DNA of 64,000 nucleotides, taken from Penicillium oxalicum. Lineage: Eukaryota; Ascomycota; Eurotiomycetes; Eurotiales; Aspergillaceae. Of this stretch, positions 1 to 12,675 are shown piece after piece; position 1 is the stretch's first letter; each line of letters starts with the position of its first letter. The stretch lies in assembly GCF_001723175.1 (NCBI RefSeq), contig NC_064652.1, forward strand, positions 2,418,001-2,482,000, read 5' to 3'. A model generated the notes under the pieces. It saw only the letters and a program-made list of their open reading frames with translations, searched no databases and had not been told where the DNA came from. A program made the position numbers and the translations under genes.

Positions 1-1567
1 TGTGATGCGGGCGATATGTGCGATGCTCGCACGAGGAGCAGTGAGAATTGTGTAGCTTGACATCGTAGATGGCCGCTGGACAGGCGCTCCCTTGGTGGGC
101 GATGACAGATTGGCGTTTTCCACCAATATCGAATTGTCTGCCTCGGAAGCTTGTTTCGCGAGCTTCTGTTGAGTCTCTTGTTCGATCGTGTCAATGGCCC
201 TTTTGATGAGTTCAAAAGCTTTTCGCAGATCACCGGTCTGTGATGCGACCTTTTTGGCGCAGAGCTGGATAGCGGCCGGCTGCAGGAAAGGGACGAATTT
301 CGGATCATTCTCTCTTGCAGCGGCAGGCATCAGCGAGCGTAGTCGATTTGTTATAACGTCGGCAATAGACGCGGCGTTGTAGGGTAAAAATGGCAGGAGA
401 ATCGGTCGCAGGTTCTTCGCCTTTAGCTGGGGCAGAGATCGATCGGTCAGATCCAGGGCATTTGCGATTCCGATCAGAATGAGAGACGATTGGCTTGACA
501 AAGACCATTCAAACAGTGTTTGTAGTACATCCGAGTCGCCCGTGAGCAAATGGTCCATTTCGTCGAGCGAGACCAGATACAAGCCATTGCGCTTCGATGG
601 CATGAATGTTGACTTCAATCGGTCTGCCTCACTCTTTTTGAAGACATCTGCCCCGTCATCGAAATCCTGAATAAGTTTGCTGTAGACGTCACGAGCGTTC
701 CGCATGCTCACGCAATTGACATGGGAAACTTTCACGTTTGACAAGTCGACCTCCTGGCACACCTCATTGACCATGGCACTCTTGCCTGTTCCAGGCGGCC
801 CGCTGATGTAAAGACAGCCACCTCTTTGAGCCTCCACGCGATCCTGAATGAATTCAGTCAACCTTTCCCGTTCCGAGTCCCTGCCAACTAATCGGCCCGC
901 ATTTGATCCCCTGGCAAACAACTGTCGGGCTTGAGAGTAGACCGTCTGTGCAGTTGTCGGAGTCGCGCTTGGTCTCGGAGTCAGTAGAAGATCAGCATGT
1001 CGCGGAGTCCTCGGAGTGACAGCCTTCGTCCCGACTTGAACTCGATGGCGGGGGGTGGATGGTGAATTCTGCAAAGCATCGCGAAAGCGCGCTTTTTGGG
1101 GTGTCTTGAACTCGACAGGAGCCGGGGTCTCTTCTGCAATCACAACGAATTAGCCGTTCACTGCTCATGTTCTGTTTTTATTGACACTCCCAGCTTACCC
1201 TCAACAAACTTTGAGGTGCGGAAATGTGAATTGATCTTCGACGGCGACCCACCCTGCTCCTCATGAATTGTGTGCTTTGAAAGTGCCTTTTCGGAGGGTT
1301 TGGCACTATTGCCATTTTCTTGGTCCGGAGCATTGCGTGCGATACTCGTGCGTGACCGCGTTCGGGGGATTGGTTTTGAAACAGGCGCATCCTCGCCGCA
1401 AGCACGAGGTGCCGCGGTTCGACGTCTGCTCGCCGTCCGCACGGGAAGGCCTGTGGCAGGGCAGGTGGTCAGCGGTCAGTCTCACAGGGAGGAAAGAGGT
1501 CGAGGGACTTTTTACCTTCAGGCTCAGTGGTGTTACGAGCGCGCTTGCCCAAGACTGATGCTGCCAT
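1..1567 (-). CDS. CDC6: Cdc6/Cdc18 replication-licensing AAA+ ATPase (3' end beyond window)
   Basis: Cdc6 loads the MCM helicase on ORC-bound origins in G1. Three exons are read: 1567-1516, 1450-1199 and 1133 to the left edge; both introns (64 and 65 nt) have GT..AG ends and keep frame. The start ATG at 1567 gives MAASVLGKR. The N-terminal 150 residues are basic and rich in S/T-P sites, as expected for a CDK target. The ATPase core shows Walker A GPPGTGKS near residue 213, Walker B LVSLDEMDHLL and a sensor-1 segment LILIGIANALDLTDR. The frame stays open to base 1, so the C-terminal winged-helix part lies outside. ORC1 is the closest alternative, but the lack of a BAH domain and the short N-terminus favour Cdc6. 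It is divergent from the UBX gene, with ACGCG repeats in the shared promoter. Confidence 0.93.
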
Positions 1568-2185
1568 GGTGGGTCGTGGTTGCTGCACCAAAAGGATTCT
1601 CAGATCCGCTCAGAAGGTGCTTTCCTCGAGATTGTCGGCGGCCCACATTGCACGCGGGACTGGCCCGTTGAGACGCGCTTTGTGAGACGCGACGCGCTGC
1701 CCAATTAGGAAATTCAAATACGGAGACCGTGTCCGACCTCCAATGGTAAAATACGTCAATGGTCTCTGCGGACAGCCGCATTACTTGCGTCACTGGCCGA
1801 TGTGGTCGACATGTGGGCGATGAGTGATCGTCTTGACATCGAACCGGACTCTGTAGAAGGATTCTGTCCACGCTTGAAGTGGACCTTGTCATTGTTCTAG
1901 TCCCTTTATCTCGCTTCATGTTCACGTCGTCAGTTTCAGACCTTTGAAGGTGCGGGGCAGATTCGGTATTACCCAGTCATCTCCAGTTTGCAGCTGTTTG
2001 CATAGCAGATCGCTCCCCACACTGCTTGTTCAACTCGGTGGAACTGAAATCGTCGTTTGCTTCACTGTGAGTGCCTCGTTTTCCCCTACCGCTTTCGTCT
2101 ATCCCTGAACTTACCCTTACCTCCTGCGTCTTCTAGAATTCCTGGATTTGAAGCCCCTCAGACGGTTACGTTCGACTTGCCCACC
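1568..2185. promoter_or_regulatory. Shared divergent promoter CDC6 / UBX gene
   Basis: This 618 bp spacer separates two divergent start codons. Its CDC6-proximal end carries a cluster of ACGCG elements, listed separately. No coding signal is seen; short ORFs here are chance frames. Confidence 0.7.
1652..1697 (-). promoter_or_regulatory. Cluster of four ACGCG (MCB-like) elements upstream of CDC6
   Basis: ACGCG occurs at 1652, 1673, 1687 and 1692, about 85-130 bp upstream of the CDC6 start. ACGCG is the core of the MluI cell-cycle box bound by MBF, which in yeasts drives the CDC6/cdc18 gene at G1/S. That MBF acts here is inference from the motif and the target gene. Confidence 0.55.
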
Positions 2186-3859
2186 ATGAATGGCGACGTG
2201 GTGGCTCAGTTTGCCGAGATCACTGGCGCGACGCCAGAGGTGGCCACGCAGTATCTGCAGCTGGCCGACTTCGATATTGAACAGTCTATGCAGCTTTATT
2301 TCGAGAATGGGGGTGCACCGTTGACTGAAACAGCCTCGCAGCCATCTCATCGATCTCACTTCGAGGATGAGGCTGGAGTCGTTCATGTTGATTCAGAATC
2401 CGAGGAAGACAACCCATCCGCCCGCACCAGAACTAGCACCACCGGCAGAGGGGGCTCGACCTTTGAGGACGACGCTGCCATGGCGCGTCGTCTACAAGAG
2501 GAGATGTACGGAGGAGTCGGTGGTGGTGTTGGCGGCGCTAGTGGTATCGGCGGAGATGACGAGAACGTACGAGCACCACTAGCACGGACAACAGAAACGC
2601 TCGTAGGACCTGGCCTTGATTTCGACGACGAAGATGATATGCACACCAACATTCTGAGTCAGCTAAGAGCTCGCCAAAGGGGTGCTGGTGCGTGTTTATC
2701 CATGTTCATCATTCTTACTTCAAAGATGAGGGTAACTAATTAAGTGGTCTCAATCCCTATAGGTCGTCCCGGAATTTTTAACCAGGCATCTGCACCTTCA
2801 ATATGGGCTGGCGATTCGGCCGAGACGCACCAAGAGCGGCTCGCCAGAGCCACGGGTGGTGCGTCGGAAAGCTCGTCAAAGTCCAATATGCTCGCGGAGA
2901 TGTACCGACCCCCGTTCGAAATTATGTCGCGTGTTCCTTGGGATATGGCTCGTGAAGAGGGACGGGAAAATCAGAAATGGCTCTTGGTGAACATTCAAGA
3001 CACTTCCATTTTCGACTGCCAAGTCCTAAACCGCGACTTGTGGAAGGATAAACTCGTTCAGGAGACGATTCGGGAGCATTTCATCTTTATGCAGTTCTCG
3101 AAGGACGACCCAAAGGCTGCGCCATATCTCCAATACTACTTCCAAGCTCACGACGTCTCTGACAACTATCCTCACATTGCTATCGTTGATCCTCGAACTG
3201 GCGAGCAAATGAAGATATGGTCTGGGCCGCCAGTCATTAAGGCTGCCGAGTTTCTGATGCAACTCCACGAATTCCTAGACCGATACAGTCTCAACCACAA
3301 CGTGCGAAACCCCGTCGCAAAACGCAAAATCGAGAAGAAAGAGAAGACGGTGGATGCGATGACTGAAGAGGAAATGATGGAAATGGCCATCAAGCATAGC
3401 CTTGGGGGAAGTCCCACCTCGGGCACCAAGATGGAGGATCCCGACGATCTCACTCGAAGTACCGAAGATGTGAAGGGCAAAAGCCGAGCCAGTGGGGAGG
3501 AAGGAGAGGTCGCATCTCGAGGAGAGATGCCCCAGGAAATGGCCGAGAATGTGCAAGAGTCATTGTTCTCTTCAATCCCCAATGACCGACCACATACGGA
3601 GCCCGAAGCAGATCCCACCACGACCACTCGAATTCAGTTTCGCCATCCTTCAGGCCGTGTCATTCGACGCTTTGCGCTATCTGATCCAGTTCAACGCATC
3701 TATGAATGGCTCAAGGCTAATCCTCCATTGGAGGACAAGGCTGGCATTGAATTTGAGCTGAATGCCATGGGTCAAAATCTGATAGATAGCCTGGCGACAA
3801 GCATCCAGGATGCCGGCTTGAAGAATGGAACAGTCATGATTGGCTATCTGGAAGATTGA
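2186..3859 (+). CDS. UBA-UAS-UBX domain Cdc48/p97 adaptor (Ubx5/UBXD7 type)
   Basis: Two exons, 2186-2687 and 2763-3859, join in frame to 532 residues. Residues 1-45 form a UBA-like fold (VAQFAEITGATPEVATQYLQ). A thioredoxin-like UAS domain follows near 232-324 (WLLVNIQD, FIFMQFSKDD). A ubiquitin-interacting motif TEEEMMEMAIKHSL lies near 368-381, and a C-terminal UBX domain near 457-532 ends in GTVMIGYLED. This order is that of human UBXD7 and yeast Ubx5, which bridge Cdc48/p97 to ubiquitylated substrates and neddylated cullins. An acidic linker with a glycine-rich run separates UBA from UAS. The ATG at 2186 was chosen because it directly begins the UBA domain; the frame is open further upstream but would add unlike sequence. 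Confidence 0.93.
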
Positions 3860-4933
3860 ATGCCAATCTTGCCAATGCGTTGCCGATGACGTCGATTTGT
3901 TTCTACTTTTGGTTGGGACTTGGCGAACTGCATCTGGGGTTGGACTTGATCTGGGAGGGCGAGTCGATAATGGTTGTTTCCCCATGCTGTCGATCTTAGA
4001 CTTTAGGGCGCGGGAGCACTTCCAAAGTGTTCTGCTATCCGAAATGATTTGGCCACATTGGGTAGGTTTTTCATGAATCTAGAATGAATTCAGTAAGACC
4101 TGACCCTCATAGAATATGATATTACGACATTCTAGACCACCTCGTGGCATTGACCATGACTCTTGCCCCTCGGCTCTAGTATGGCTTCACTTTTACCAGC
4201 TTACCATAAGATCCACGCACCTGTTAGGCTCATCTGCAGCTACCGCCTACTCAGTACAGTAAGGCGCCTCCCTAATCGGAGCCGTTGCACCAGCAATCGT
4301 CTCGCTGCGACCGATAAGGCCGACCCTACCGCCCGGCACAATCAGCCCCGCATCGATAAACAGATGCAAGGGAGTTATGTTGCGCGACAGATCTTTGATT
4401 TTGCCATATTTTTGCAGAAGAAAAGGTGAAGCGCTTATTTCTTGTTGACTTTTCAATTGCTGTGAGCCCAAAGGAAAAAAAAGGGGGAGTCTGTGAGAAA
4501 CCAGGTACATGCCGATTGCCACAAGGTTCCGCCATGCTACTCATTGGAAACGCGCTGACTATGACAATCAACTACAGTTTACACCTCATTCCTTACTTTC
4601 TTCAAAGTCGTGATTCTGTGATCATCTATCACAGCGTTTGACCGCCCCGCTCTTGGGCGTGATTGACATCACACCTAGATTTTGAATCTTCCTTGGAGCC
4701 TGCATCTGGTCGGGTTTCTCTCGCTTGGTCTAGACACGGTAAGCGACTACCAACTTCTCATCTAAATATCAATCTCTGGACTTTACTTTTTTCTACTACT
4801 GGGAAAGATCTGACCACAAATATTATCCATTCACTTGACAGTGCCAAGCAATGAACATCTGAGAAGACTACTTTTCGCAATCAAGAGCATCTATTAGCTT
4901 TTGACTTTACAATAGAGGTCATCCAGAGTCAAT
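3860..4933. other. Intergenic, no gene seen
   Basis: This stretch holds the 3' flank of the UBX gene and the promoter of the kinase gene. The short ORFs in it have no recognisable domain and no spliced model emerged. Confidence 0.6.
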
Positions 4934-7130
4934 ATGGCTGGCCCTATTGATCCCGAAACAATTTACACCAAACAAGCCTGCATTGGTGAGATGCTCCTTA
5001 TTGTGTTTCGCTGCAAAGATTGTGTTCATAATTGACTCACAAGTGCATTCGATTAGGTGGTGGAAGTTTTGGGCGAGTCTACAAAGGGTAAATCAAGAAT
5101 CCTTCCACGACGAAATGCAAGAATAATGGCTGACAGGTGGTCTGTCTGGAATCAGTGTCGACCTTCGTACGGGAGAGTCCGTTGCAATCAAGATCATCGA
5201 TGTCGAAAATGCCGAGGACGAGGTGGATGACATTATCCAGGAGATTGCAATCCTGTCTGAACTGCAGTCTCCGTATGTGACCAAGTATCACGGCTCTTTC
5301 TTGAAAGGCTCGTATCTTTGGATTGTCATGGAATATTGCTCAGGTGGCAGCTGCCATGATCTGCTGCGTCCTGGAGCTATCCACGAGGAATACATTGCCA
5401 TCATACTGCGTGAGCTTCTGAAGGGGCTGGACTACCTCCACAGCGACCACAAGCTTCATCGTGACATCAAAGGTACTTTCCCGTGATGTACTGCTATTGT
5501 CGGTCTATCAAATGCTAACTGAAACACAGCGGCGAATGTGCTACTCAGCGCAAGTGGGCAGGTCAAACTTGCTGACTTTGGCGTCTCTGGACAGCTGTCT
5601 GCAACGATGACCAAAAAGAATACTTTTGTCGGAACCCCATTCTGGATGGCGCCTGAGGTCATCAAGCAGTCTGGATATGACTACAAGGCAGATATCTGGT
5701 CTCTGGGCATTACAGCCATCGAACTCGCTTGCGGAGACCCACCCTATGCGGACATCCATCCGATGAAGGTGTTATTCCTGATTCCCAAAAATCCCCCGCC
5801 TAAACTGAATGGCGAATTCTCAAGACCTTTCAAGCAGTTTGTTGAACTCTGTCTACGACGGGACCCCAAGGAACGTCCGTCTGCCAAGGAACTGCTCGAA
5901 CACCCCTTCATCAAGCGTGCCAAGAGAACGACTTATCTGACCGAGTTGATTGAGCGTGCAGAGCGATGGCAGGCTACCCGACGAGACGTGGATGACGACC
6001 AAGAATATCTGGATGATTATGAAGAGCCTGCGCAACAACGTCCTGATGAGAATGAAGATCTCTGGGACTTTGGGACGGTTCGTCCCGTCGGGAGGGCTGC
6101 GAATCTTCCTTTGAAATCACTGAAAGAGGCCGAGACCAACTCCCGTGCTCAAGATGCAGATGACTGGGACTTGGGAGGCAATCCCACCAAATCGGGCCCT
6201 TCGACGCCGCAACCAAAGCGCACCACCAACCTTGCCATCAATCTCTCTCCATCCAAGCTTCCTCTTCCGCCTTCCGCCCCCTCTTCTCCGTCCAAAAATA
6301 CACATTTCACACAACAAGCCACCTCTCCTCAACCTCCACGAAATGCGCAATCCCCTGTCAAGTCAGCTCACCTTGAGGAAGCGGCCCCCTCAAGGGCCCA
6401 TCACGGGCAATCCAATCAGTCCAACGTGGGCTATCTCAAAAATCCCGTGACTTCCAAGCCCTCACCAACCGCAGCTGGTATGCGAGCTGCAAGGCCGACT
6501 AATCCTCTAAGCACTGCGGCTTCGGAGCCGCCACGCTCTCCAACTAGCCAAGTAAAGAAGAAACCGTCAATCCAGCAACGTCCACTCCCCGATACGCCCC
6601 CCAGTCCGGCGCTGACGAGGCATTCATCTCACACTAATGTGCAAAGACCAATGGACGGACCATCTTCTCCCAAGCCTGCAACAGGTGGGCTCAAGTCCAA
6701 ACTTGCAGCAGCCCGAACAGATGAGCGGTCTCCAAGGAAACAAAATCCGTCTCAGGCACAAGATCGAGCCAGACAGCCATCTCATACCACACAGCTCGCT
6801 ATGGAGAACGAGCAACCAACAGCCTACGGCTCAGTAATTATTCCCGCCCTTCGAGCCGCGATGAACCGACGCGGACGCCAACTGGCTCGGCTCGAGCCCG
6901 GAAGAAACCGAAACGACAGGGACATCAACTCGGACGAAGTGCAAGAGTGGGAACGCAGTGTCCAGATCCACCGCGGCATGGAGCAAATGGCCGATAACAT
7001 TGCGCAGTCATTTGCCAATATTCACCTATGGGACATGGAAGCCCCAGTGTCGATGGGTGGAGGCGTGGACGACGTTCTTGACGTCTTCCTCGAAGAAGTC
7101 CTGGTACGACTCCAACCAAACACCCTCTGA
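4934..7130 (+). CDS. GCK-III / Ste20-family Ser/Thr kinase (Sid1/Sps1/Mst3-like)
   Basis: Four exons (4934-4985, 5057-5087, 5156-5472, 5530-7130) give 666 residues. The kinase domain starts almost at the N-terminus, as in GCK kinases: glycine loop G18-G-G-S-F-G, VAIK with Lys40, catalytic loop HRDIKAAN with Asp131, DFG at 149-151 and an activation segment with GTPFWMAPE. The C-terminal 350 residues are Ser/Pro-rich with many PxxP stretches and then a short conserved-looking tail near 580-660. Relatives act in septation-initiation, polarity and Hippo-like networks (S. pombe Sid1 and Nak1, yeast Kic1/Sps1, A. nidulans SepL). Which subfamily member this is cannot be settled by eye, so no symbol is given. 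Exon 2 is only 31 nt and splits the glycine loop. Confidence 0.93.
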
Positions 7131-8002
7131 CATTTAACCTGTTGCTCGTGAATGTTGAATATGGGTTCTGTTCTTCTTCTCCTTCACCTCCTCCCACCCC
7201 CTCTCCCCATTAGTGTCTTTGTCCCTTTTTTTCATGTCTGATGAGCTCTATTATGACCTGATGTCCGTAAACGTATGTAATTAGAGGGAATTCAAAGTCT
7301 GGTTTTGTCATTCATCCTTGTCTTTTTCTTGACTACTAGTCATTCGGTACTTTCCTACTTTTTTCTCTCACGGTATCAAACGCATCGATTGGATGGTTTG
7401 TAGGTGTACAGTGTAGATTTACTTTCCATGTTATCGTCTCATTTGGAATTCGATGGCGCTCGGGACACACATGTATACCGTGGGGATACAATTCTGTTAG
7501 GTTCTATCTATATTTGTTTCATCAACCTATTTGAGACTTCTCCCCTTAATTTTCACCTTCAAACCTGATGGGAGTCTGGTTTCATGTACATGTGTGAAGA
7601 TTGCAAACTTCCTGTCGAAGAGAGGTGACCCTCTTTAAGCCGGGTAGGTATGTGTAGCAGGGAATGCAATTTCAATACGCCAAGGGCACCAGTCGGACCC
7701 CCTACGCTGAACCATGAATATATTCCGCAAGAAAGAACGAAGACGACGAGCCGTATCAGCATTGGTCATGTTCATGAGGGTAATCTGAAATAAAAGGCCA
7801 GGAATCTAGTCACAGGAGGGTAGCGTGAGGGAAAGTGAGAAAGGGGGAACATGCACGGGAACAAGGTACAGGAAATGTTGCGCATCTATACAAAAGCTGG
7901 CCAGCAAACAAGAAAAATAAAAAGAAAAGAGACTCGTGGGAGCATCGGCATCAGCTCCCCAAAATGGAGGGCGCAAGAGCCAGAAAGCATTCACTACGCT
8001 AC
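7131..8002. other. Convergent 3' flanks, no gene seen
   Basis: The kinase gene and the RhoGAP gene converge on this 872 bp. It is T-rich near 7150-7370, as in a 3' UTR. I see no supported coding region. Confidence 0.6.
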
Positions 8003-10857
8003 TCAATCATCCATCGGTCTATCCTCCAAAGTCACCCCTTTTGGTTCCGTCTCGGCAAAACTGCTCCGTTTGCTATCCGACTCCGAGGCACTGGATGCCC
8101 CTGCTCCGATGGGGAAGCTTGACACACTACCAAGACCAGGCTTCCGAGTGTATCGACCAGCCATGGACCGAGGAATGGAGCTGCGCTTGTCGAACTCGGA
8201 AGATGCCAGAGCAGGAGTCGGAGTGGGGGTCGGGGAGTCGTCAGAGCCAGTCTCGGGAGGTGGTGGTGGGCTGGATGTACCAGACGAAGCGGTGGAGGCT
8301 ACAGAGTCTGGAGACTCAACAGCTGCACCGTTGGTGGCAGGCTCAGCGGGCTCGGGCGCCGGCGCGGAGGCGTGCTCAGCGGTAGTAGGTGATTCACTCT
8401 TGGGCGGCACATCCAGGCTAGCGCTGGTCCGCGCCGGAGTCCGAGAACGATCTGTGGGGCTTGTCACGTTGATGGGGAAGCGAGTAGCTGCGGAAGCGCC
8501 ACTTGAGCGATCCCGGCGATGTCTGGGGCCGGGAGCAGGGCTTGTTGCGCGACTGCGGTTGACAATTGCTCGCTGGCGGGCTTCCATAGCAGCCCGGCGG
8601 TTGCTCTCATCGGTGCTGATAGCGCGAGGGCGGCTAGAGGAGGAAATACCAAGAGCACTCGATTGACGCTTCAACTCACCGAAGATGGCGTCTTTGTGAG
8701 CAAAGAGGTCGCGAATTAGCCGGTAACTGTGGCGTTCATCCATGGTGAGACTGCTCTCGATACGGGGTCGAAGGACGCAAGGAGACAAGGTTTGGGCCAG
8801 AGCAGCGATGTACTGCTCCTCGGCGGAGGTCAAATCAATCAAACGGGTGAAATGGGTCATGATGGCATCAAGCGTGGCAATGTTGACGAGACGGAGCTGT
8901 CCAAGAGTACTCTGGAGCACCTTGATCCGTCCCTCTTCCGTGGTCTCGTGAGCAGTGGTTGAGTAAATCGTTTTGACAATTTCGTATACTTGTGAAGAAA
9001 CAAGAGAATCTAAGAAGAACAGAATCCCTTAGCACAGTCACCGAAACCCAGTTGCTTCAATCCCGGGGGTAGCCGGGGGGGCGGGTGAACTCACCTGGCA
9101 GTTCAAGAAGGTACAATTTCAGAACGCTGGCAACAATGGGTATCTCAAATTTGGGAAGAATTTCGCGGTAGTCGACCTTGCTGTTATTCAGGGCATTCCG
9201 CAACTGGTGGGTCTGGGCAAGAGGAGGGTTATGAAGCCAGATCGCGCGCCGAGCCTCATCTCCTTCCAGTTCCGGATAGGCATTGTCCAGATAGGTCAAG
9301 ATGGTGGTTACCAGAATAGGCACACGCTTGCGATCAACACGAGCGCGGGCCTCAAGATCCACGCCAAAGTTTTGCTCCTCAACAGAGCCGTAGTAGTTTT
9401 CGTATGCCTGGACACGGGGGACGAAACCGCCAGTCCGATAATTCTCGAGCAAGTAGCGCAGGTCCCCCAGAGGCTGGATGGTCTCCTGGTAGAGCATCAT
9501 GTGATCAACCGTGCTTTGCAAGTTGGGGATGACATTGCTGATTGCACCGGAGAAGTCGAGCACCACGGCCTTGATAGCCTTGAGACGGTCGAGCTCACAC
9601 TGCTCCATGAATCGCAGGTTGTCGATGATTTCCTCCTCCATGCGGCACCGGATCTGATCCAGTCTTCGAACCGCAGCCTTGTATTTCTCATCAGCCTCGA
9701 ACGCTTCCCTTCGCAATTTCTCAGCCGGCGTCTCGTTCGGGTACGGGTTATTGAGGGGATTCCACCCAGCCAACATCTCCTGAACAGAGGCGATGGGCGA
9801 TTCGTTACCGCTGCCGTCCTCACTGGAGGCTACGGACGTGACGCGCATGAGCGGTTTCTTCTTCTCGGGGATACCGGTGATTTGGAACACCTTGGGACGC
9901 CATTGATAGTTCATCTTTGAACTATTCGCGAATGTGCTACCCATGTTTCCAATCAAACGGAGGAACCCATTGTCCACAAGATCCTGACCAATAAGCTCGG
10001 CCTGGGCGAGGTTGGTCGCTCCCATGTTCTTTTGAATATAGTCCACAATCTCCGCACCAGTTGAGGTATTTTGATATGTGCCAATGATCGGAACCTTGGC
10101 CTCCCCCAGCCTGATATTGTTCAGCATGTGAGTAAGAAGCCGCTTAATCTCCTCTGGTGAGTAGATTCGATCTCCAATCTCATAGGGATCTTCCTCAGGC
10201 TCGTCCTCGGGCGTTGGCAACACAATCTTGGGCGTGGTCAATGGCTTGGGGCTCGTGTCAGGATCCTGAAAGGCGAGCTTGTTTTCCTCTTCCAAGTCCT
10301 CGACGACCCGACACTTGTTGAAATAGTGACTGCGCAGCTTCTTGACCACATCCACCTGCTTGGTGTGTTCCTTGATCCTTGCCTGAAGACTGTCGTGGGA
10401 GGCCTGAACGCGGTATTCATGTTGGTCGCTCCAGCGGCGGAAAGGAGCCACGACAAGCTCGCGAATATTACTGGCGATCTTCTGGTGATTGCGTGCGGCC
10501 TCCACCATTTCCGTTCGGACACCTTCGTAAGCCTAAAAGAATTGTGCCATTTGCGCCGTCAGCTCCAGAGCTCGCCACCTGCTTCCCCCCCCCTCCTTCA
10601 ATCTCGTTGCTCAAATGTGACATTACCTTGCGAACGCTGGCTCCATCATCTTTTCCGAATCCTAGGGTTGACATGCGATCCACGCTCGGAGCAATTTCAC
10701 CCATACGGACGCCATATTGCTCTTCCGCATCTGCCCGCATGGTCGCAATGGTGAGAATCTGTTTGTTTTCAATCACACCCTGCTGCAGCTTCCCGTAGAG
10801 GACTCCCAAGCCAGTCGCATAGTCGGGAGTCCAGAAGGAATCTGAGAACCCAGGCAT
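8003..10857 (-). CDS. RGD2: F-BAR / DEP / RhoGAP protein (Rgd2-like)
   Basis: Exons 10857-10627, 10532-9095 and 9009-8003 give 891 residues. The N-terminal part (about 1-200, resuming after the DEP near 340-450) is an F-BAR coiled coil that bends membrane. A DEP domain lies near 203-290 (IVDYIQKN, GFLRLIGNMG) and a RhoGAP-like domain near 455-640. The last 200 residues are Ser/Pro-rich and disordered. This inserted-DEP architecture is that of yeast Rgd2, a GAP for Cdc42 and Rho5 in polarity control. Where RhoGAPs normally have the arginine finger (GIFRxSG-like), this protein reads EARRAIWLHN, so catalytic competence is open. The intron at 9094-9010 interrupts the GAP domain after LLELP. Confidence 0.92.
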
Positions 10858-12675
10858 TGTGGCGGCGACTGAAGGACAGCCAGATCGGCACGGATCGCAA
10901 GGGAATGAATAGACAGACGTGAGATGTTCAGAAAAAGACAAACGTTCAGTCAAGAGAGCGCTGGAAATATGGACTCCGCTTCAAGCTCGAGGACAGAAAA
11001 GAGAGAGAAAATGAGGACCCGTTGCGATGTGAAGGACCTGTCCAATAGTCGGCTGTGTCTGTGTCTGCCCAGTGAGTGCAAGACGATGGACTCAACCTCC
11101 AGCTTGTTTTCAGGTCAAGTAGACGGGCACCTGCGATCTAAAGCGTGCAGACCGGGAGGCAGCTTGGGGAAAGAGAGAAGTTGCGCGGTAAACTTAAGCG
11201 CCCACGCTGCGGGCTCCTGCACGGGTGGACACGGAGGGTGGGAAAGAGTGAACTGGATCACCGGAGATGAGCGGCGATTGAGCAACGTCAAGGGCGAGAA
11301 TCACAAAAGGGAAGATCTCATGTGTGGAATGGCAACGAATGACCCAAGGACGTACAGCACAGAATAGGGGTGGAGAAAGAGAAGGCTGATGTTGCAAATG
11401 AAGATTCACGTTGGAGCAGTCGTCAGGTGGCTTGTAATTTTACCAGGCGGACTGTACGGTTGAGTATGTACTTTCCAATTCACCACCCGTCTCAGTCTCC
11501 AGTCCAGTCTCCACGCCAATTTACCACCAGCACGGACTTGATGCGCCCAGAGGGTTGGTGATGATGCGTTACTGGGAGACCAGATGATTCTATTTTTGGC
11601 ATGATGCTGCCCTATTCCTTAAACAAGATAGGGACCAAAGACCCGACTAGACTCGCTGATCAAGATGCTAAGCATCCCAATCTCCGATTCGTCTGCATAT
11701 GCCAAAAACAACCAGGTGGCCAACTCGCAACCAACAAAGGTCGAGGGCATTGTTGTTGTTTCGGGAGAAACACCAAGTACATGATGCACATTGCTAGCGA
11801 TTGAACCCCGACAGCTCGAGTTGAGCGGTAAATGAACATGAAAGTGAATGTAGGCTGATCTGAAGTTCAATGTTCGTGAGTCCTTTGACACACGCCAATG
11901 TACGCAAGTACCGAACCTAAACTACTACATCAAAAGCTGCAGCCTACAGCAGCACAAGGAAGGACTGTGATGGAGGTCAAACGGGAATTCACTCCGGTAC
12001 TTGCGTAGCCAGCTCGTCCCGACAGTATGGTAATGAAATTACCACATTTGAGTGTGGGCGGTTGAACGTGCCAAAAAGCGCCAAGTCTGTAGTCTCCGAC
12101 AACGTCAAAGATCGGCAGAGCCGTTGTTCAGCGACGTCAGAGGACGCAGGTGCACATTCTTGGGCTCACAGCACTGCTTGAAACCTGTGTGCAAACTTTC
12201 AAGGATGAGACAGTAGGGATAATTGAGGTAGGTAGGGGGCTCTCTGTAGAGCCATGAACCTGCCTCGGTGTGTGCATACCACATCACCTCATCGAGAATC
12301 GTTCCTAGAGTCTGGAGCAGTCGGCGGGAGCGCCTTTCCCGCACCAAGCACGTGGGAAGCCCAGGCGTTCAGGAATGGGGCCTTGGTCAAAATCCCGAGG
12401 CTGGTGGAACAGTCATCGGAAGAGAAAGAGAGAGCTGATACATACTGACAGCATTGAAAAATGGCTGCCAAAATTCTAGATCACAAAAAAAAACTCTCGA
12501 CTCTGTTACACATGCGCGAAGAAGGTATAGTTCAGCGTCATAATAGACATGTCATTGATCAGATTGGGGGAATAAAGGTTAAAAAAAAAACATCACGACC
12601 CATCGCAATGGGGAAGAATCATGGCCAGGACAAAATTATGGGTGGAGTAAAAAATCATGAAAACAATCGCTTTCT
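10858..12675. other. Intergenic between RGD2 promoter and permease 3' end
   Basis: The span is 1.8 kb. It should hold the RGD2 promoter and the permease 3' UTR. Several 60-150 codon ORFs occur on both strands, but none has a recognisable motif or spliced continuation. No RNA gene was recognised. Confidence 0.55.

Noticed and set aside
9207..9920. 237-codon plus-strand ORF
   Set aside because: Antisense shadow of the RGD2 gene; no motif of its own.
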